A stretch of DNA of 6,975 bases, taken from positions 1 through 6,975 of the forward strand of contig JAQUQK010000097.1 in assembly GCA_028716125.1 (NCBI GenBank). Reading direction: 5' to 3'. This document shows, one piece after another, positions 1 to 6,472 of this stretch (position 1 is the first letter of the stretch; every line of letters begins with the position of its first letter). The notes beneath the pieces are model-generated. The model was not told the origin of the DNA, searched no databases, and saw nothing but the letters and a program-made list of their open reading frames with translations. This DNA is from Thermoplasmatota archaeon (GTDB lineage: Archaea; Thermoplasmatota; JAQUQK01). Both the position numbers and the translations under genes were made by a program.

Positions 1-231
1 GAAACGTTCTTCCGCGGCTTCCTGCAAAACAGGATTGGCCTCATCGCCGCATCAATATTGTTTGGCTTTGCGCACATAGGATACGGAACAGTAGCGCAGA
101 TCGTATTTCCATTCATCTACGCCCTTGTGTTTGGCTGGCTTTACAAGAGAACGGGAACGCTTGTGGCGCCAATGGCCGCGCATTTCGCATACGACATGAT
201 AGTTTTGGCGCTGGCGCAGATTGGCGGATAG
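1..231 (+). CDS. CPBP family intramembrane metalloprotease, C-terminal part
   Basis: The reading frame is open from base 1 and ends at TAG 229-231, giving the last 76 residues of a protein whose start lies outside the window. Three family motifs are visible. The first residues, ETFFRG, match the second half of the EExxxR motif. FGFAH (visible residues 21-25) matches FxxxH. HFAYD (61-65) occupies the third motif, with Asp where many members have Asn. Between them are hydrophobic stretches fitting the last membrane helices. CPBP (CAAX protease and bacteriocin-processing, Rce1-like) proteins are polytopic membrane proteases using Glu and His residues at the active site; substrates are mostly unknown in archaea. 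The next gene starts 79 bases downstream behind its own TATA-like element, so the two are probably separate units. Family assignment is fairly secure; the substrate cannot be stated. Confidence 0.85.
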   Translation, partial: ETFFRGFLQNRIGLIAASILFGFAHIGYGTVAQIVFPFIYALVFGWLYKRTGTLVAPMAAHFAYDMIVLALAQIGG

Positions 232-276
232 CGCAATTTGCACCATCTTCCTTATCGGCAGATGATTTATCCAAAC

Positions 277-287
277 TATTTATAAAA
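277..287 (+). promoter_or_regulatory. TATA box of the first sensor-regulator gene
   Basis: The A/T-rich element TATTTATAAAA is centred about 29 bases before the ATG at 311, with an A-rich stretch (CCAAAC) just upstream that could serve as BRE. With the usual archaeal TATA-to-start distance, transcription would begin at or within a few bases of the ATG. No Shine-Dalgarno sequence lies between, so a leaderless mRNA is predicted. The rest of the 232-310 gap shows no T-rich terminator for the upstream gene. Confidence 0.65.
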
Positions 288-293
288 AGAAAA

Positions 294-310
294 CGAATAA
301 CGTATATTCG
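294..310. promoter_or_regulatory. candidate operator, perfect inverted repeat at the transcription start
   Basis: CGAATA (294-299) and TATTCG (305-310) are perfect reverse complements separated by ACGTA, so a 17-base dyad sits directly between the TATA box and the ATG at 311. A dimeric winged-helix protein bound here would cover the predicted start site and block initiation. The downstream gene itself encodes a two-winged-helix regulator, so autoregulation is the natural hypothesis. The same dyad is not present before the gene at 2871, and a 6-base half-site can arise by chance in A/T-rich sequence, so this is a candidate only. Confidence 0.35.
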
Positions 311-2809
311 ATGGAAATGATTGGAGGAAATTATCTTGCGGCTGCCGCAGTCTGCGGCATTCTGTTGGTTTCGGCGTTTAGCGGATGCCTGTCTCTGCCT
401 GCGGCCAGCATTGCTTTCATCGGGGGCGGGAACGAAAAGGGGCTTGCAACCCACTTTACTGTGCCATTCTGCAGGCCGGGCGACGAGTACGCATACGGCA
501 CAATATACGAAATTGAAACGAGGCTCAATGGCTCAGTGGAAAAATCAAACGGCTCCGAGCCCCCATCACTGTGCTTCAAAGTCGGAGATTCTCCTGTCCA
601 AGCTGTTGACGGGTTCATGAACTTGCACAACACATACCCTGTAAATTACGCCCTTACCGAAGAGTACGCAAAAAGGAACAATTTGTCTCTTGGTTGCTTG
701 GCGGGCGTCGAGTATTTCGACCTGGACTGCAACGAAATGATAATGGACGAGATGTACGCAATGATGGGTATGGAAGCCTCGGATGGCAGCACGTCGGCGA
801 AATTTGACATGCACACCAAAAGCTTTACGGACGGCAACACTTCTTTCGATGACGAGGATTTCAGTGAGATGAGATACCAAGGAAAGACAATAGCATACCA
901 GGAAGAGAGTCCTGATGGGATTTCGGCATTCGACCGCAAGCTCATCAACGGATACGATTGCCTGGCGTATCTGCAGTTCAGCGGGAATGAAACTGACTCG
1001 GGCGATTATTTCGTGGATATGGTGTCTATTTTTGCTTCAAGCAGCAATGAGGGGGGCACTTCCATCTCAATGGCACCATCACCCGGCGTGGATTTTAGAA
1101 ATCGCGCTTTTTTCGGAGACAACGGGAACATTTTCGACACAATTGACAGAGTAACGTACGACGGCCCCGAAAATGACGGTGGTTCAAATGACGGGGCATC
1201 ATCTGAGAATATGCTTTCTGTTTCATATTCGATGGTCTGCTGGCTCAACGCCACGATTCCATATCCGGTTCTTGTAGAATATGAGATAAATATCACATAC
1301 GGAAACGACGCCATTCTTGCCAAAGGATATGGAGTTCTTGAATACAACGCAGGGCAGGGAGAACTGCCTTTTGGGTCATGCGGATGCGGCGGTTATTTCC
1401 AGGATAATGGCGCAATTGGGCAGGAACCCTGGGATGGATTTGCTCCTGGCGACGGTGCGAACTGCGAGCTTGAATATCCGCTCTCTGAGGCAATATCTAC
1501 GGTCGTGGATGATCCTCTGAATCTTGACCTTAAGCAATATCTTGAAGGCCATCCTGACGCATATATCCAAAGCGCCAGATATTCGCTGTCGTCAAGCCCG
1601 TTTCCCGGAATTCAAGATGGCTCGCTTGAAACGCATTCCTGGCACCTGATATTCAGCGATTGGGATGGAAACGGGTTCGACATAACTTCCGAAAAACAGT
1701 TCTTGAGATACGGCGACGTTTCAGTTCCGATTCCAAGCTTGCCGCAGATTTCGGGCATATCGTCCGGAGGGGAGATCCGCGCATTCAAATTGTCCAAAGA
1801 TTTTTTCCCCGAACGTGTTCCAACAGTTCAGGGCGCGATCGATTCATGGCGCAATACCGCGTCCCCCGAGCCTGCCGGGAATAGGATTACTCACATCTCA
1901 TGGGGCATAGACGAATTTTATTACGATATATACAATGAATGGGAGGAAGACATTTCCATGTATGTGGAAGATAGCTCACAGGATATTTTCCATCTTTGCG
2001 CCGGATGGTCCGATTCCAATACCAATTACAGCATGGGATCCGGCTCCGTGGACTTCAATCAGACCGAGAATCAATCAATGGCGGCAATCGGGCTTTGGCC
2101 ATGCAGCATAATTTTCTTGGAGGAGTTCGGCCTTAATTACAAGGGCCAATCTGTGTCGATTGGCGGCGGCGACTGGGAAATGATTGCAAGCGGCGGGCAA
2201 TCCAAATATGCCGTTTCCAAGCTTTCCATGAATGCGCCAGTACTAACCAAAGAAGAAATAATCATCGGAGTTGGCGGCCTTTCACTCATCGCGTTGATTG
2301 CCCTTGTACTTCCGGGCCTGAAATGGTTCTTTGCAAACGCGTTTTTCGTGCCTCTTTATGCCAGATTCAAGGGGGATGATGCCCTTGAGAACGAAAAGAG
2401 AAACAAGATACTCCAAATGATACGGAAAGGAAAAGGAATGAGTATAAGCGAAATAATGGAGGAAACAGGAGTCTCTTGGGGCGCGATAGTTTACCATCTG
2501 TCCGTTCTGGAGCGCGAGGGGCATTCCGTTTCAGTCCGCAAGGGCAGGGAGCGCATATTCTTCCCAATTGAAAAGCCGCGCAGCGAATACGAAAAGGATG
2601 CAGTTCTAAAGAACCTTTCAACCGCACAGATATATGAACTTATACGCGGCAATCCGGGAATCGTGCAGAAATACATCTCTGATGAAATGGGAATGAAGCA
2701 CTCTTCGGTCTACTGGCACATAAACCGCCTCAAGGACACGGGACTCGTTCGGGAAGAAAAAGTCGGGCGCAACTCGCAGTATTTTCCCGATGCAAAAAAC
2801 GAGAATTGA
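311..2809 (+). CDS. lipobox-bearing transmembrane sensor with two C-terminal winged-helix domains (paralogue 1)
   Basis: This 832-residue protein is probably a one-component membrane transcription regulator. A hydrophobic leader (about 9-25) ends in the lipobox AFSGC, making Cys26 the likely lipidated residue. Residues 27 to about 640 form an ectodomain with about ten N-x-S/T sequons and no family I can name with confidence. It shares blocks with the paralogue at 4052: F49-G63, FMN at 102, WLN to PYPVL at 311-321, SCGCGG with Cys357/Cys359, W374-C385, HPDAY at 414, WHLIFSD at 444 and PT at 504. Residues 392-460 (one helix, then strands) vaguely recall PepSY. A single membrane helix spans about 650-670, followed by LYARF and two winged helices (about 695-752 and 763-826), resembling archaeal predicted regulators with two HTH domains. 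Topology should be outside to inside. ATG 311 fits a leaderless start; ATG 317 is an alternative. Ligand and targets are unknown. Confidence 0.85.
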   Translation: MEMIGGNYLAAAAVCGILLVSAFSGCLSLPAASIAFIGGGNEKGLATHFTVPFCRPGDEYAYGTIYEIETRLNGSVEKSNGSEPPSLCFKVGDSPVQAVDGFMNLHNTYPVNYALTEEYAKRNNLSLGCLAGVEYFDLDCNEMIMDEMYAMMGMEASDGSTSAKFDMHTKSFTDGNTSFDDEDFSEMRYQGKTIAYQEESPDGISAFDRKLINGYDCLAYLQFSGNETDSGDYFVDMVSIFASSSNEGGTSISMAPSPGVDFRNRAFFGDNGNIFDTIDRVTYDGPENDGGSNDGASSENMLSVSYSMVCWLNATIPYPVLVEYEINITYGNDAILAKGYGVLEYNAGQGELPFGSCGCGGYFQDNGAIGQEPWDGFAPGDGANCELEYPLSEAISTVVDDPLNLDLKQYLEGHPDAYIQSARYSLSSSPFPGIQDGSLETHSWHLIFSDWDGNGFDITSEKQFLRYGDVSVPIPSLPQISGISSGGEIRAFKLSKDFFPERVPTVQGAIDSWRNTASPEPAGNRITHISWGIDEFYYDIYNEWEEDISMYVEDSSQDIFHLCAGWSDSNTNYSMGSGSVDFNQTENQSMAAIGLWPCSIIFLEEFGLNYKGQSVSIGGGDWEMIASGGQSKYAVSKLSMNAPVLTKEEIIIGVGGLSLIALIALVLPGLKWFFANAFFVPLYARFKGDDALENEKRNKILQMIRKGKGMSISEIMEETGVSWGAIVYHLSVLEREGHSVSVRKGRERIFFPIEKPRSEYEKDAVLKNLSTAQIYELIRGNPGIVQKYISDEMGMKHSSVYWHINRLKDTGLVREEKVGRNSQYFPDAKNEN
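2408..2788 (+). repeat. diverged duplicate block, copy 1: tandem winged-helix DNA-binding region
   Basis: This encodes residues 700-826 of the first sensor-regulator and aligns without gaps to residues 662-788 of the second (bases 6035-6415). My hand count gives 91 identical residues of 127. The strongest runs are the first wing (VSVRKGRER then FFP) and the start of the second domain (DAVLKNLSTAQIY). Synonymous positions differ often, for example in the codons of NLSTAQIY, so the match reflects protein-level constraint on an old duplication rather than recent copying. Confidence 0.85.
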
Positions 2810-2837
2810 GCCGAAGCGTAGACGACTTATACAATCT

Positions 2838-2850
2838 ATATTTAAATAAA
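2838..2850 (+). promoter_or_regulatory. TATA box of the solenoid lipoprotein operon
   Basis: The stretch ATATTTAAATAAA contains the perfect 10-base palindrome TATTTAAATA (2839-2848) and lies about 26 bases before the ATG at 2871. No Shine-Dalgarno sequence precedes that ATG, so a leaderless transcript is predicted, covering the lipoprotein gene and the regulator 8 bases after it. The element lies in the 61-base gap after the first regulator gene. No terminator is visible in the gap, so read-through from upstream is also possible. Confidence 0.65.
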
Positions 2851-2870
2851 AGCGAGATGCTGTAATATTG

Positions 2871-4043
2871 ATGGCTATGACACATATGACGTCGAAGAGA
2901 GGTGTGATTTCGGCATTAGTCTGCTTGGCGCTTCTGACTATTGCGTTCAGCGGCTGCATTTCGGATGTTGCGAATTCCGTTGCAGGAATAGGGGAGCGGC
3001 CATGGGAAAGCGCAGAGTCCCAAAAATCCGGCTATGGAACCAAATCCACGCCACATGGGGAGCCAAGCGTTGACGAATCAGATGTTGATTACACATTCCG
3101 CGGAGCAAACTATCTTCCGCCTTTTGCGGCCAAAAAGACAATCACAATCACTAATGGATTTGGCAGCGCCCGCGACTGCGCCCTTGCCTCGAACAACTGC
3201 GAAATCCACATACAGACGTGGAACGAGTCTGGATACAAGTTCGTTGCAACACTTGAGGCCGGAGGCTTTACTCCATACGAAGCCGAATCCAACCTGGAAA
3301 AAATCCAAGTGAAGAACACGGATTCCCTTTCAGACGGAGTCCTTTCAATCGGTATCGAGGCCGAATACGGCGGCAGCAGCCAGCTGATTGGCCTTGGGTA
3401 TTATGAGTCAGTTAATGTGGAAGCATACGTTCCTTCTTGGGCGTCCTATGAATTGTACGCCGGAGCATCCGGAGGCGACGTGTCGATTGAAGGAATAAGC
3501 GGAACTCGATTGTCTGTGGAAACGTCAGGCGGCGACGTTTCTGTCCGGGACGTTGTTGGAAGCCGACTGTCGATAGAGACGTCCGGCGGAGATGTCCTGG
3601 TGAAGAACTCGGCCTCGCAGCAGATTCGATTTAAAACGAGCGGCGGCGACATAACAATGGATGGACTTGAGTGCGAGGATGCTTCCATACAAACTTCAGG
3701 CGGAGACATATCTGGAGAAATTATCGCCGACAGGCTGGATATGGAAACATCGGGCGGCGGCATAGAAGTGAAAATAGGGAGCGTTGAATACGGAAGCTAT
3801 GACGTTTCGACTTCCGGAGGAGACGTTTCCATTTACGTGAAGAATGGAGAGAAATACGGCTATGACGTGAGGGCTAAAAGCTCTAGCGGGCAGATTACCA
3901 TAAGGCTGTCGGACTCCGAAAACCTAGGTGACTACGAAGACGAGGACGAAGCGCATTACCGCACCCAAGACTACGAATCAAAGGACGTACAGGTCAAAAT
4001 GAATATCAAAACGTCAGGTGGCGACATCTTCGTCAGCGATTAG
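2871..4043 (+). CDS. lipoprotein with DUF4097-like beta-solenoid
   Basis: This is a 390-residue secreted, lipid-anchored protein. The leader has basic residues (K9, R10), a hydrophobic core (about 12-26) and the lipobox AFSGC with Cys29 as the likely anchor. A polar linker follows to about residue 75, then a beta-rich region (about 80-195). From residue 200 there are nine SGGD-type turns: Ser200, 219, 238, 257, 276, 294, 315, 339 and 382. The first five are exactly 19 residues apart, as expected for a right-handed beta-solenoid, and the pattern matches the DUF4097 putative-adhesin family. No enzyme motif is visible. In bacteria such domains occur in envelope-stress loci (LiaG/YvlB type, from memory); the archaeal role is unknown. 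ATG 2871 is preferred over TTG 2868 because it fits the leaderless spacing. The gene shares an operon with the regulator starting at 4052, suggesting a sensory partner or target. The last repeat runs almost to the stop, so the C-terminus looks complete. Confidence 0.85.
   Translation: MAMTHMTSKRGVISALVCLALLTIAFSGCISDVANSVAGIGERPWESAESQKSGYGTKSTPHGEPSVDESDVDYTFRGANYLPPFAAKKTITITNGFGSARDCALASNNCEIHIQTWNESGYKFVATLEAGGFTPYEAESNLEKIQVKNTDSLSDGVLSIGIEAEYGGSSQLIGLGYYESVNVEAYVPSWASYELYAGASGGDVSIEGISGTRLSVETSGGDVSVRDVVGSRLSIETSGGDVLVKNSASQQIRFKTSGGDITMDGLECEDASIQTSGGDISGEIIADRLDMETSGGGIEVKIGSVEYGSYDVSTSGGDVSIYVKNGEKYGYDVRAKSSSGQITIRLSDSENLGDYEDEDEAHYRTQDYESKDVQVKMNIKTSGGDIFVSD
3462..4034 (+). repeat. 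57-base periodic coding repeat (SGGD solenoid coils)
   Basis: The Ser codons opening each SGGD-type turn fall at 3468, 3525, 3582, 3639 and 3696, exactly 57 bases apart. They continue at 3750, 3813, 3885 and 4014 with looser spacing. The consensus is roughly [E/K/Q]TSGGD[V/I]xV. Two turns are degenerate (SGGG at 294, SSGQ at 339). The larger gap before the last turn, residues 339 to 382, holds an acidic insert (DYEDEDEAH). Codons for the shared residues differ between units, so these are old repeats held by protein selection, not a recent tandem amplification. Confidence 0.9.
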
Positions 4044-4048
4044 GGGAG
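4043..4048 (+). promoter_or_regulatory. Shine-Dalgarno site overlapping the upstream stop codon
   Basis: GGGGAG begins on the last base of the TAG stop (4041-4043) and ends 3 bases before the ATG at 4052. The spacer is short but the match to the archaeal 16S tail is good. It decides the start of the downstream gene and, with the 8-base gap and no TATA-like element, indicates translation from the same mRNA as the lipoprotein. Confidence 0.7.
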
Positions 4049-4051
4049 AAC

Positions 4052-6430
4052 ATGACGATTGGACACCGCCTGCTCTGCTCTTGCATTATTGTCTGCATAA
4101 TATTCTCCGCTTTTTCAGGATGCATATCGTCGGATCTTCCGCTTCTTTCCACGTCTCAGGATGACGGGGCGAAATCTGGGGCGGTCCAATTTATAGTTCC
4201 ATACAGCAGGCTTGGCGACTGGGTGGCATACGGAATAACTGAAACCGCTGACGATTCCGATGAAGAGGAAGATGCGAATTCTGGCGAGGAATACGATGAT
4301 GAAGACGACGAGGACTGCGAGTCTGGCGGCTTTCCAGTAGAATGCTTCCAGATAGGCGAATCTGTTGTGGAATCCTGCGACCAGTTCATGAACCGCCACA
4401 GGGCATATGCCGTAGACGCCACATTCAATCTTGGCCTGCTTTCGCTTTTCTGCTCAACGAATTTTTCCTACAATGTGGACCTGGATTCAAACAAGTGCCT
4501 GTCAGCGGAGTATTCCGCCGAAGGGGCGTTCGGCCTCTTTGTGTTTTTCGCTGCGGGAAAGGAAAAATCAGTAGTTTTCGAGCCGCAGGAATACCTTCTT
4601 TCGCCATATATGGAATTCCAGGGCAAGACGATAATCGGCGACGGAAAGAACCTCGAGGATGAAAACGCAGTGCACTGCTCGGAACGCGCCCGGATAAACG
4701 GCCAGGACTGCCTTGGTTACAAGAAGGAATTCTCGGAAATGGGCGCGATATCAGGGCTTGTGGGGCCGCTTTATTCCTTGAGCGATTATTTGGGTGGCTC
4801 GACATGGAGCGGTTCGTCAAACGGGGACGATGGACAAAACATTCAGGATGATGAGGTTTCGGGATTTGTCAGATACTGGCTAAACCCCACTTCCCCGTAT
4901 CCCGTGCTTATCGAGGTTGTATTCGACTCAGTTTCGGGCGACGGGCTTGAAGAAATAGAAGACGCTTCTTCAATCAGCTTCTTTTTGAATTACGCTGCCG
5001 GAAAGCAGGAGATTCCATTTGATTCGTGCAGATGCGGCGGCGTGATAAGGGATAGGGGTGTGATGGATTTCACCTCATGGAACGGCTTTGCTCCAGCGGA
5101 TGGGGCGGGGTGCGGCAGTGAAATGGATTTTACGCTCGGAGAGGCATTGGATTCCATAGAAAGCGACGTTCTTTCGATAGAATTCAAGAACTACGTCTCA
5201 AGCCATCCTGACGCATATCTTCAGAGCGCGACTTACTCCATTGAAAACGAGTCGTCGCCTGTAAGCATTTCAGGAACAACTGCGCAATTCGACGCCCTGC
5301 ACAATTGGCATCTCATATTCAGCGATTTTGGCGGGAACGGATTTGAGATTAACAGCACCGTGCGGGAAATAAGCTATACTGGAACGCTGCTGCCGCCCGT
5401 AAATTCGTATGATGGGGAAATAGCTGCATATGCCATTCCGAAGGAAGGTTTTCCAAAAGAAGTTCCGACGATAATGTGTGCCATTGAAGCATGGAAGGAA
5501 TTTGCGTCCTTGGAATACGCGCAGGCGGGAATTAATTTCGTATCATGGGGAATCCCGGGAGATTGCTACCCTGGCAACGGGACGCTGCAATCACCAGACG
5601 GAAGTTCGGCCTTGGATCTCTTCAAGCTTCGGGCAGGCTATTATTTCTACGGCGGAGAGTATTACATCGCGCCCGGAGACATAGGCAAAAGCAGCTGCAG
5701 CAACGAATCTATTGCTTGCATAGACATAGCTGGAAAATGCATAGAATCGTTCGACGAGACGATGACGCTTTCTGCTGTGGGTTCCAGCTCCCCTTCCGGA
5801 TTCTCAAATTGGATAGAGGACGTCATTTCCAGATATTCGATGTCGCAGATGCAGATGTACAATTTTGCCGCCACAAAGGAGAACATTGCCCTTGGCGCTG
5901 GCGCTCTCTCGTTTTTCGCCCTGCTTGCCTATCTCTGGCCGGGCCTGAAATGGGCTGCAGGCAAAGGGATCATTGCGCCTTTCTATGCACGTTTCCACGG
6001 CGAAGGCGCCCTTGAGAACAAGGTGCGCGACAGGATTCTTGGAATGATAAAAAGCAATCCCGGCGCAAGCATGAGCGACATAATGCGCGAGGCGGGTTTG
6101 TCCTGGAGTTCCGCAGTTTACCATCTTACGGTCCTTGAGCGCGAAAGCCACATCGTTTCGGTGCGCAAAGGAAGGGAAAGGATGTTTTTCCCAAAGGAAA
6201 AGTCGCGCATGGAATACGAGCGCGATGCAGTGCTAAAGAACCTCTCGACGGCGCAGATATACAAGCTGATCCAGAAAAATCCGGGAATAATACAAAAATA
6301 CATCTCCGAGGAGATGGGGATGAAGCACCCGTCCGTAAACTGGCACATTGGAAGACTTAAGGAAGCAGGCTTGGTACGCGAGGAAAGAGCCGGAAGAAGC
6401 ACGCAGTACTTCCCGAACGGCGGCAACTGA
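4052..6430 (+). CDS. lipobox-bearing transmembrane sensor with two C-terminal winged-helix domains (paralogue 2)
   Basis: This 792-residue protein has the same plan as the product of 311-2809. Its leader ends in AFSGC (Cys24), followed by a large ectodomain, one membrane helix (about 612-632), the conserved juxtamembrane PGLKW and FYARF, and two winged helices (about 657-714 and 724-788). Shared ectodomain blocks are F47-G61, FMN at 112, WLN to PYPVL at 276-286, SCRCGG with Cys326/Cys328, W343-C354, HPDAY at 385, WHLIFSD at 419 and PT at 472. It differs in an acidic tract at 67-93 (17 Asp/Glu of 27), more cysteines and about five usable N-glycosylation sequons. The ectodomain probably faces outside and the HTH pair is cytoplasmic. 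With near-identical DNA-binding parts, it probably reads related operators to paralogue 1 but a different signal. It is the second gene of the operon starting at 2871, so its level should follow that of the lipoprotein. Signal and regulon are unknown. Confidence 0.85.
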   Translation: MTIGHRLLCSCIIVCIIFSAFSGCISSDLPLLSTSQDDGAKSGAVQFIVPYSRLGDWVAYGITETADDSDEEEDANSGEEYDDEDDEDCESGGFPVECFQIGESVVESCDQFMNRHRAYAVDATFNLGLLSLFCSTNFSYNVDLDSNKCLSAEYSAEGAFGLFVFFAAGKEKSVVFEPQEYLLSPYMEFQGKTIIGDGKNLEDENAVHCSERARINGQDCLGYKKEFSEMGAISGLVGPLYSLSDYLGGSTWSGSSNGDDGQNIQDDEVSGFVRYWLNPTSPYPVLIEVVFDSVSGDGLEEIEDASSISFFLNYAAGKQEIPFDSCRCGGVIRDRGVMDFTSWNGFAPADGAGCGSEMDFTLGEALDSIESDVLSIEFKNYVSSHPDAYLQSATYSIENESSPVSISGTTAQFDALHNWHLIFSDFGGNGFEINSTVREISYTGTLLPPVNSYDGEIAAYAIPKEGFPKEVPTIMCAIEAWKEFASLEYAQAGINFVSWGIPGDCYPGNGTLQSPDGSSALDLFKLRAGYYFYGGEYYIAPGDIGKSSCSNESIACIDIAGKCIESFDETMTLSAVGSSSPSGFSNWIEDVISRYSMSQMQMYNFAATKENIALGAGALSFFALLAYLWPGLKWAAGKGIIAPFYARFHGEGALENKVRDRILGMIKSNPGASMSDIMREAGLSWSSAVYHLTVLERESHIVSVRKGRERMFFPKEKSRMEYERDAVLKNLSTAQIYKLIQKNPGIIQKYISEEMGMKHPSVNWHIGRLKEAGLVREERAGRSTQYFPNGGN
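6035..6415 (+). repeat. diverged duplicate block, copy 2: tandem winged-helix DNA-binding region
   Basis: This encodes residues 662-788 of the second sensor-regulator, partner of the block at 2408-2788 (91/127 identical residues by hand, no gaps). The probable recognition helices differ slightly: SWSSAVYHL here against SWGAIVYHL in domain 1, and KHPSVNWHI here against KHSSVYWHI in domain 2. Target preference may therefore be overlapping rather than identical. Confidence 0.85.
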
Positions 6431-6440
6431 CTGATTCCCA

Positions 6441-6450
6441 AAAATTAAAA
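6441..6450 (+). promoter_or_regulatory. TATA-like element of the ribulose-phosphate epimerase gene
   Basis: AAAATTAAAA is the only A/T-rich stretch in the 42-base gap and is centred about 27 bases before the ATG at 6473. The bases before that ATG (CTCTTGCA) hold no Shine-Dalgarno motif, so this gene also looks leaderless and separately transcribed. No terminator for the upstream operon is evident. Confidence 0.55.
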
Positions 6451-6472
6451 CTCCCCTTCCGATACTCTTGCA

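Noticed and set aside
323..327. GGAGG as a ribosome-binding site for a later start
   Set aside because: It lies inside codons 5-6 of the first regulator and no in-frame start codon follows at a suitable distance; using a later start would also damage the lipoprotein leader.
113..454. Antisense 113-residue open frame crossing the first promoter
   Set aside because: It overlaps the end of the protease gene, the TATA box and the start of the first regulator, and has no similarity or signal of its own.
2868..2870. TTG start for the solenoid lipoprotein
   Set aside because: An ATG follows immediately at 2871 and has the better distance from the TATA box; TTG has no ribosome-binding site to support it.
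2833..2870. CAAT/ATTG inverted pair around the second promoter as an operator
   Set aside because: Only four bases match, with about 30 bases between them, which is expected by chance in A/T-rich sequence.
3468..3752. 57-base periodic repeats as a CRISPR array
   Set aside because: The periodicity is in frame, encodes SGGD turns, and the repeats differ at synonymous positions; there are no identical repeats or unique spacers.
4425..4820. Antisense 131-residue open frame
   Set aside because: It lies wholly inside the sensor-regulator gene on the opposite strand, is rich in Arg/Pro/Ser as expected of a shadow frame, and shows no recognisable motif or start signal.
5545..6015. Overlapping + strand 156-residue open frame
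   Set aside because: It is an out-of-frame shadow of the second regulator, very Arg/His-rich, with no ribosome-binding site; the in-frame protein is clearly real through this stretch.
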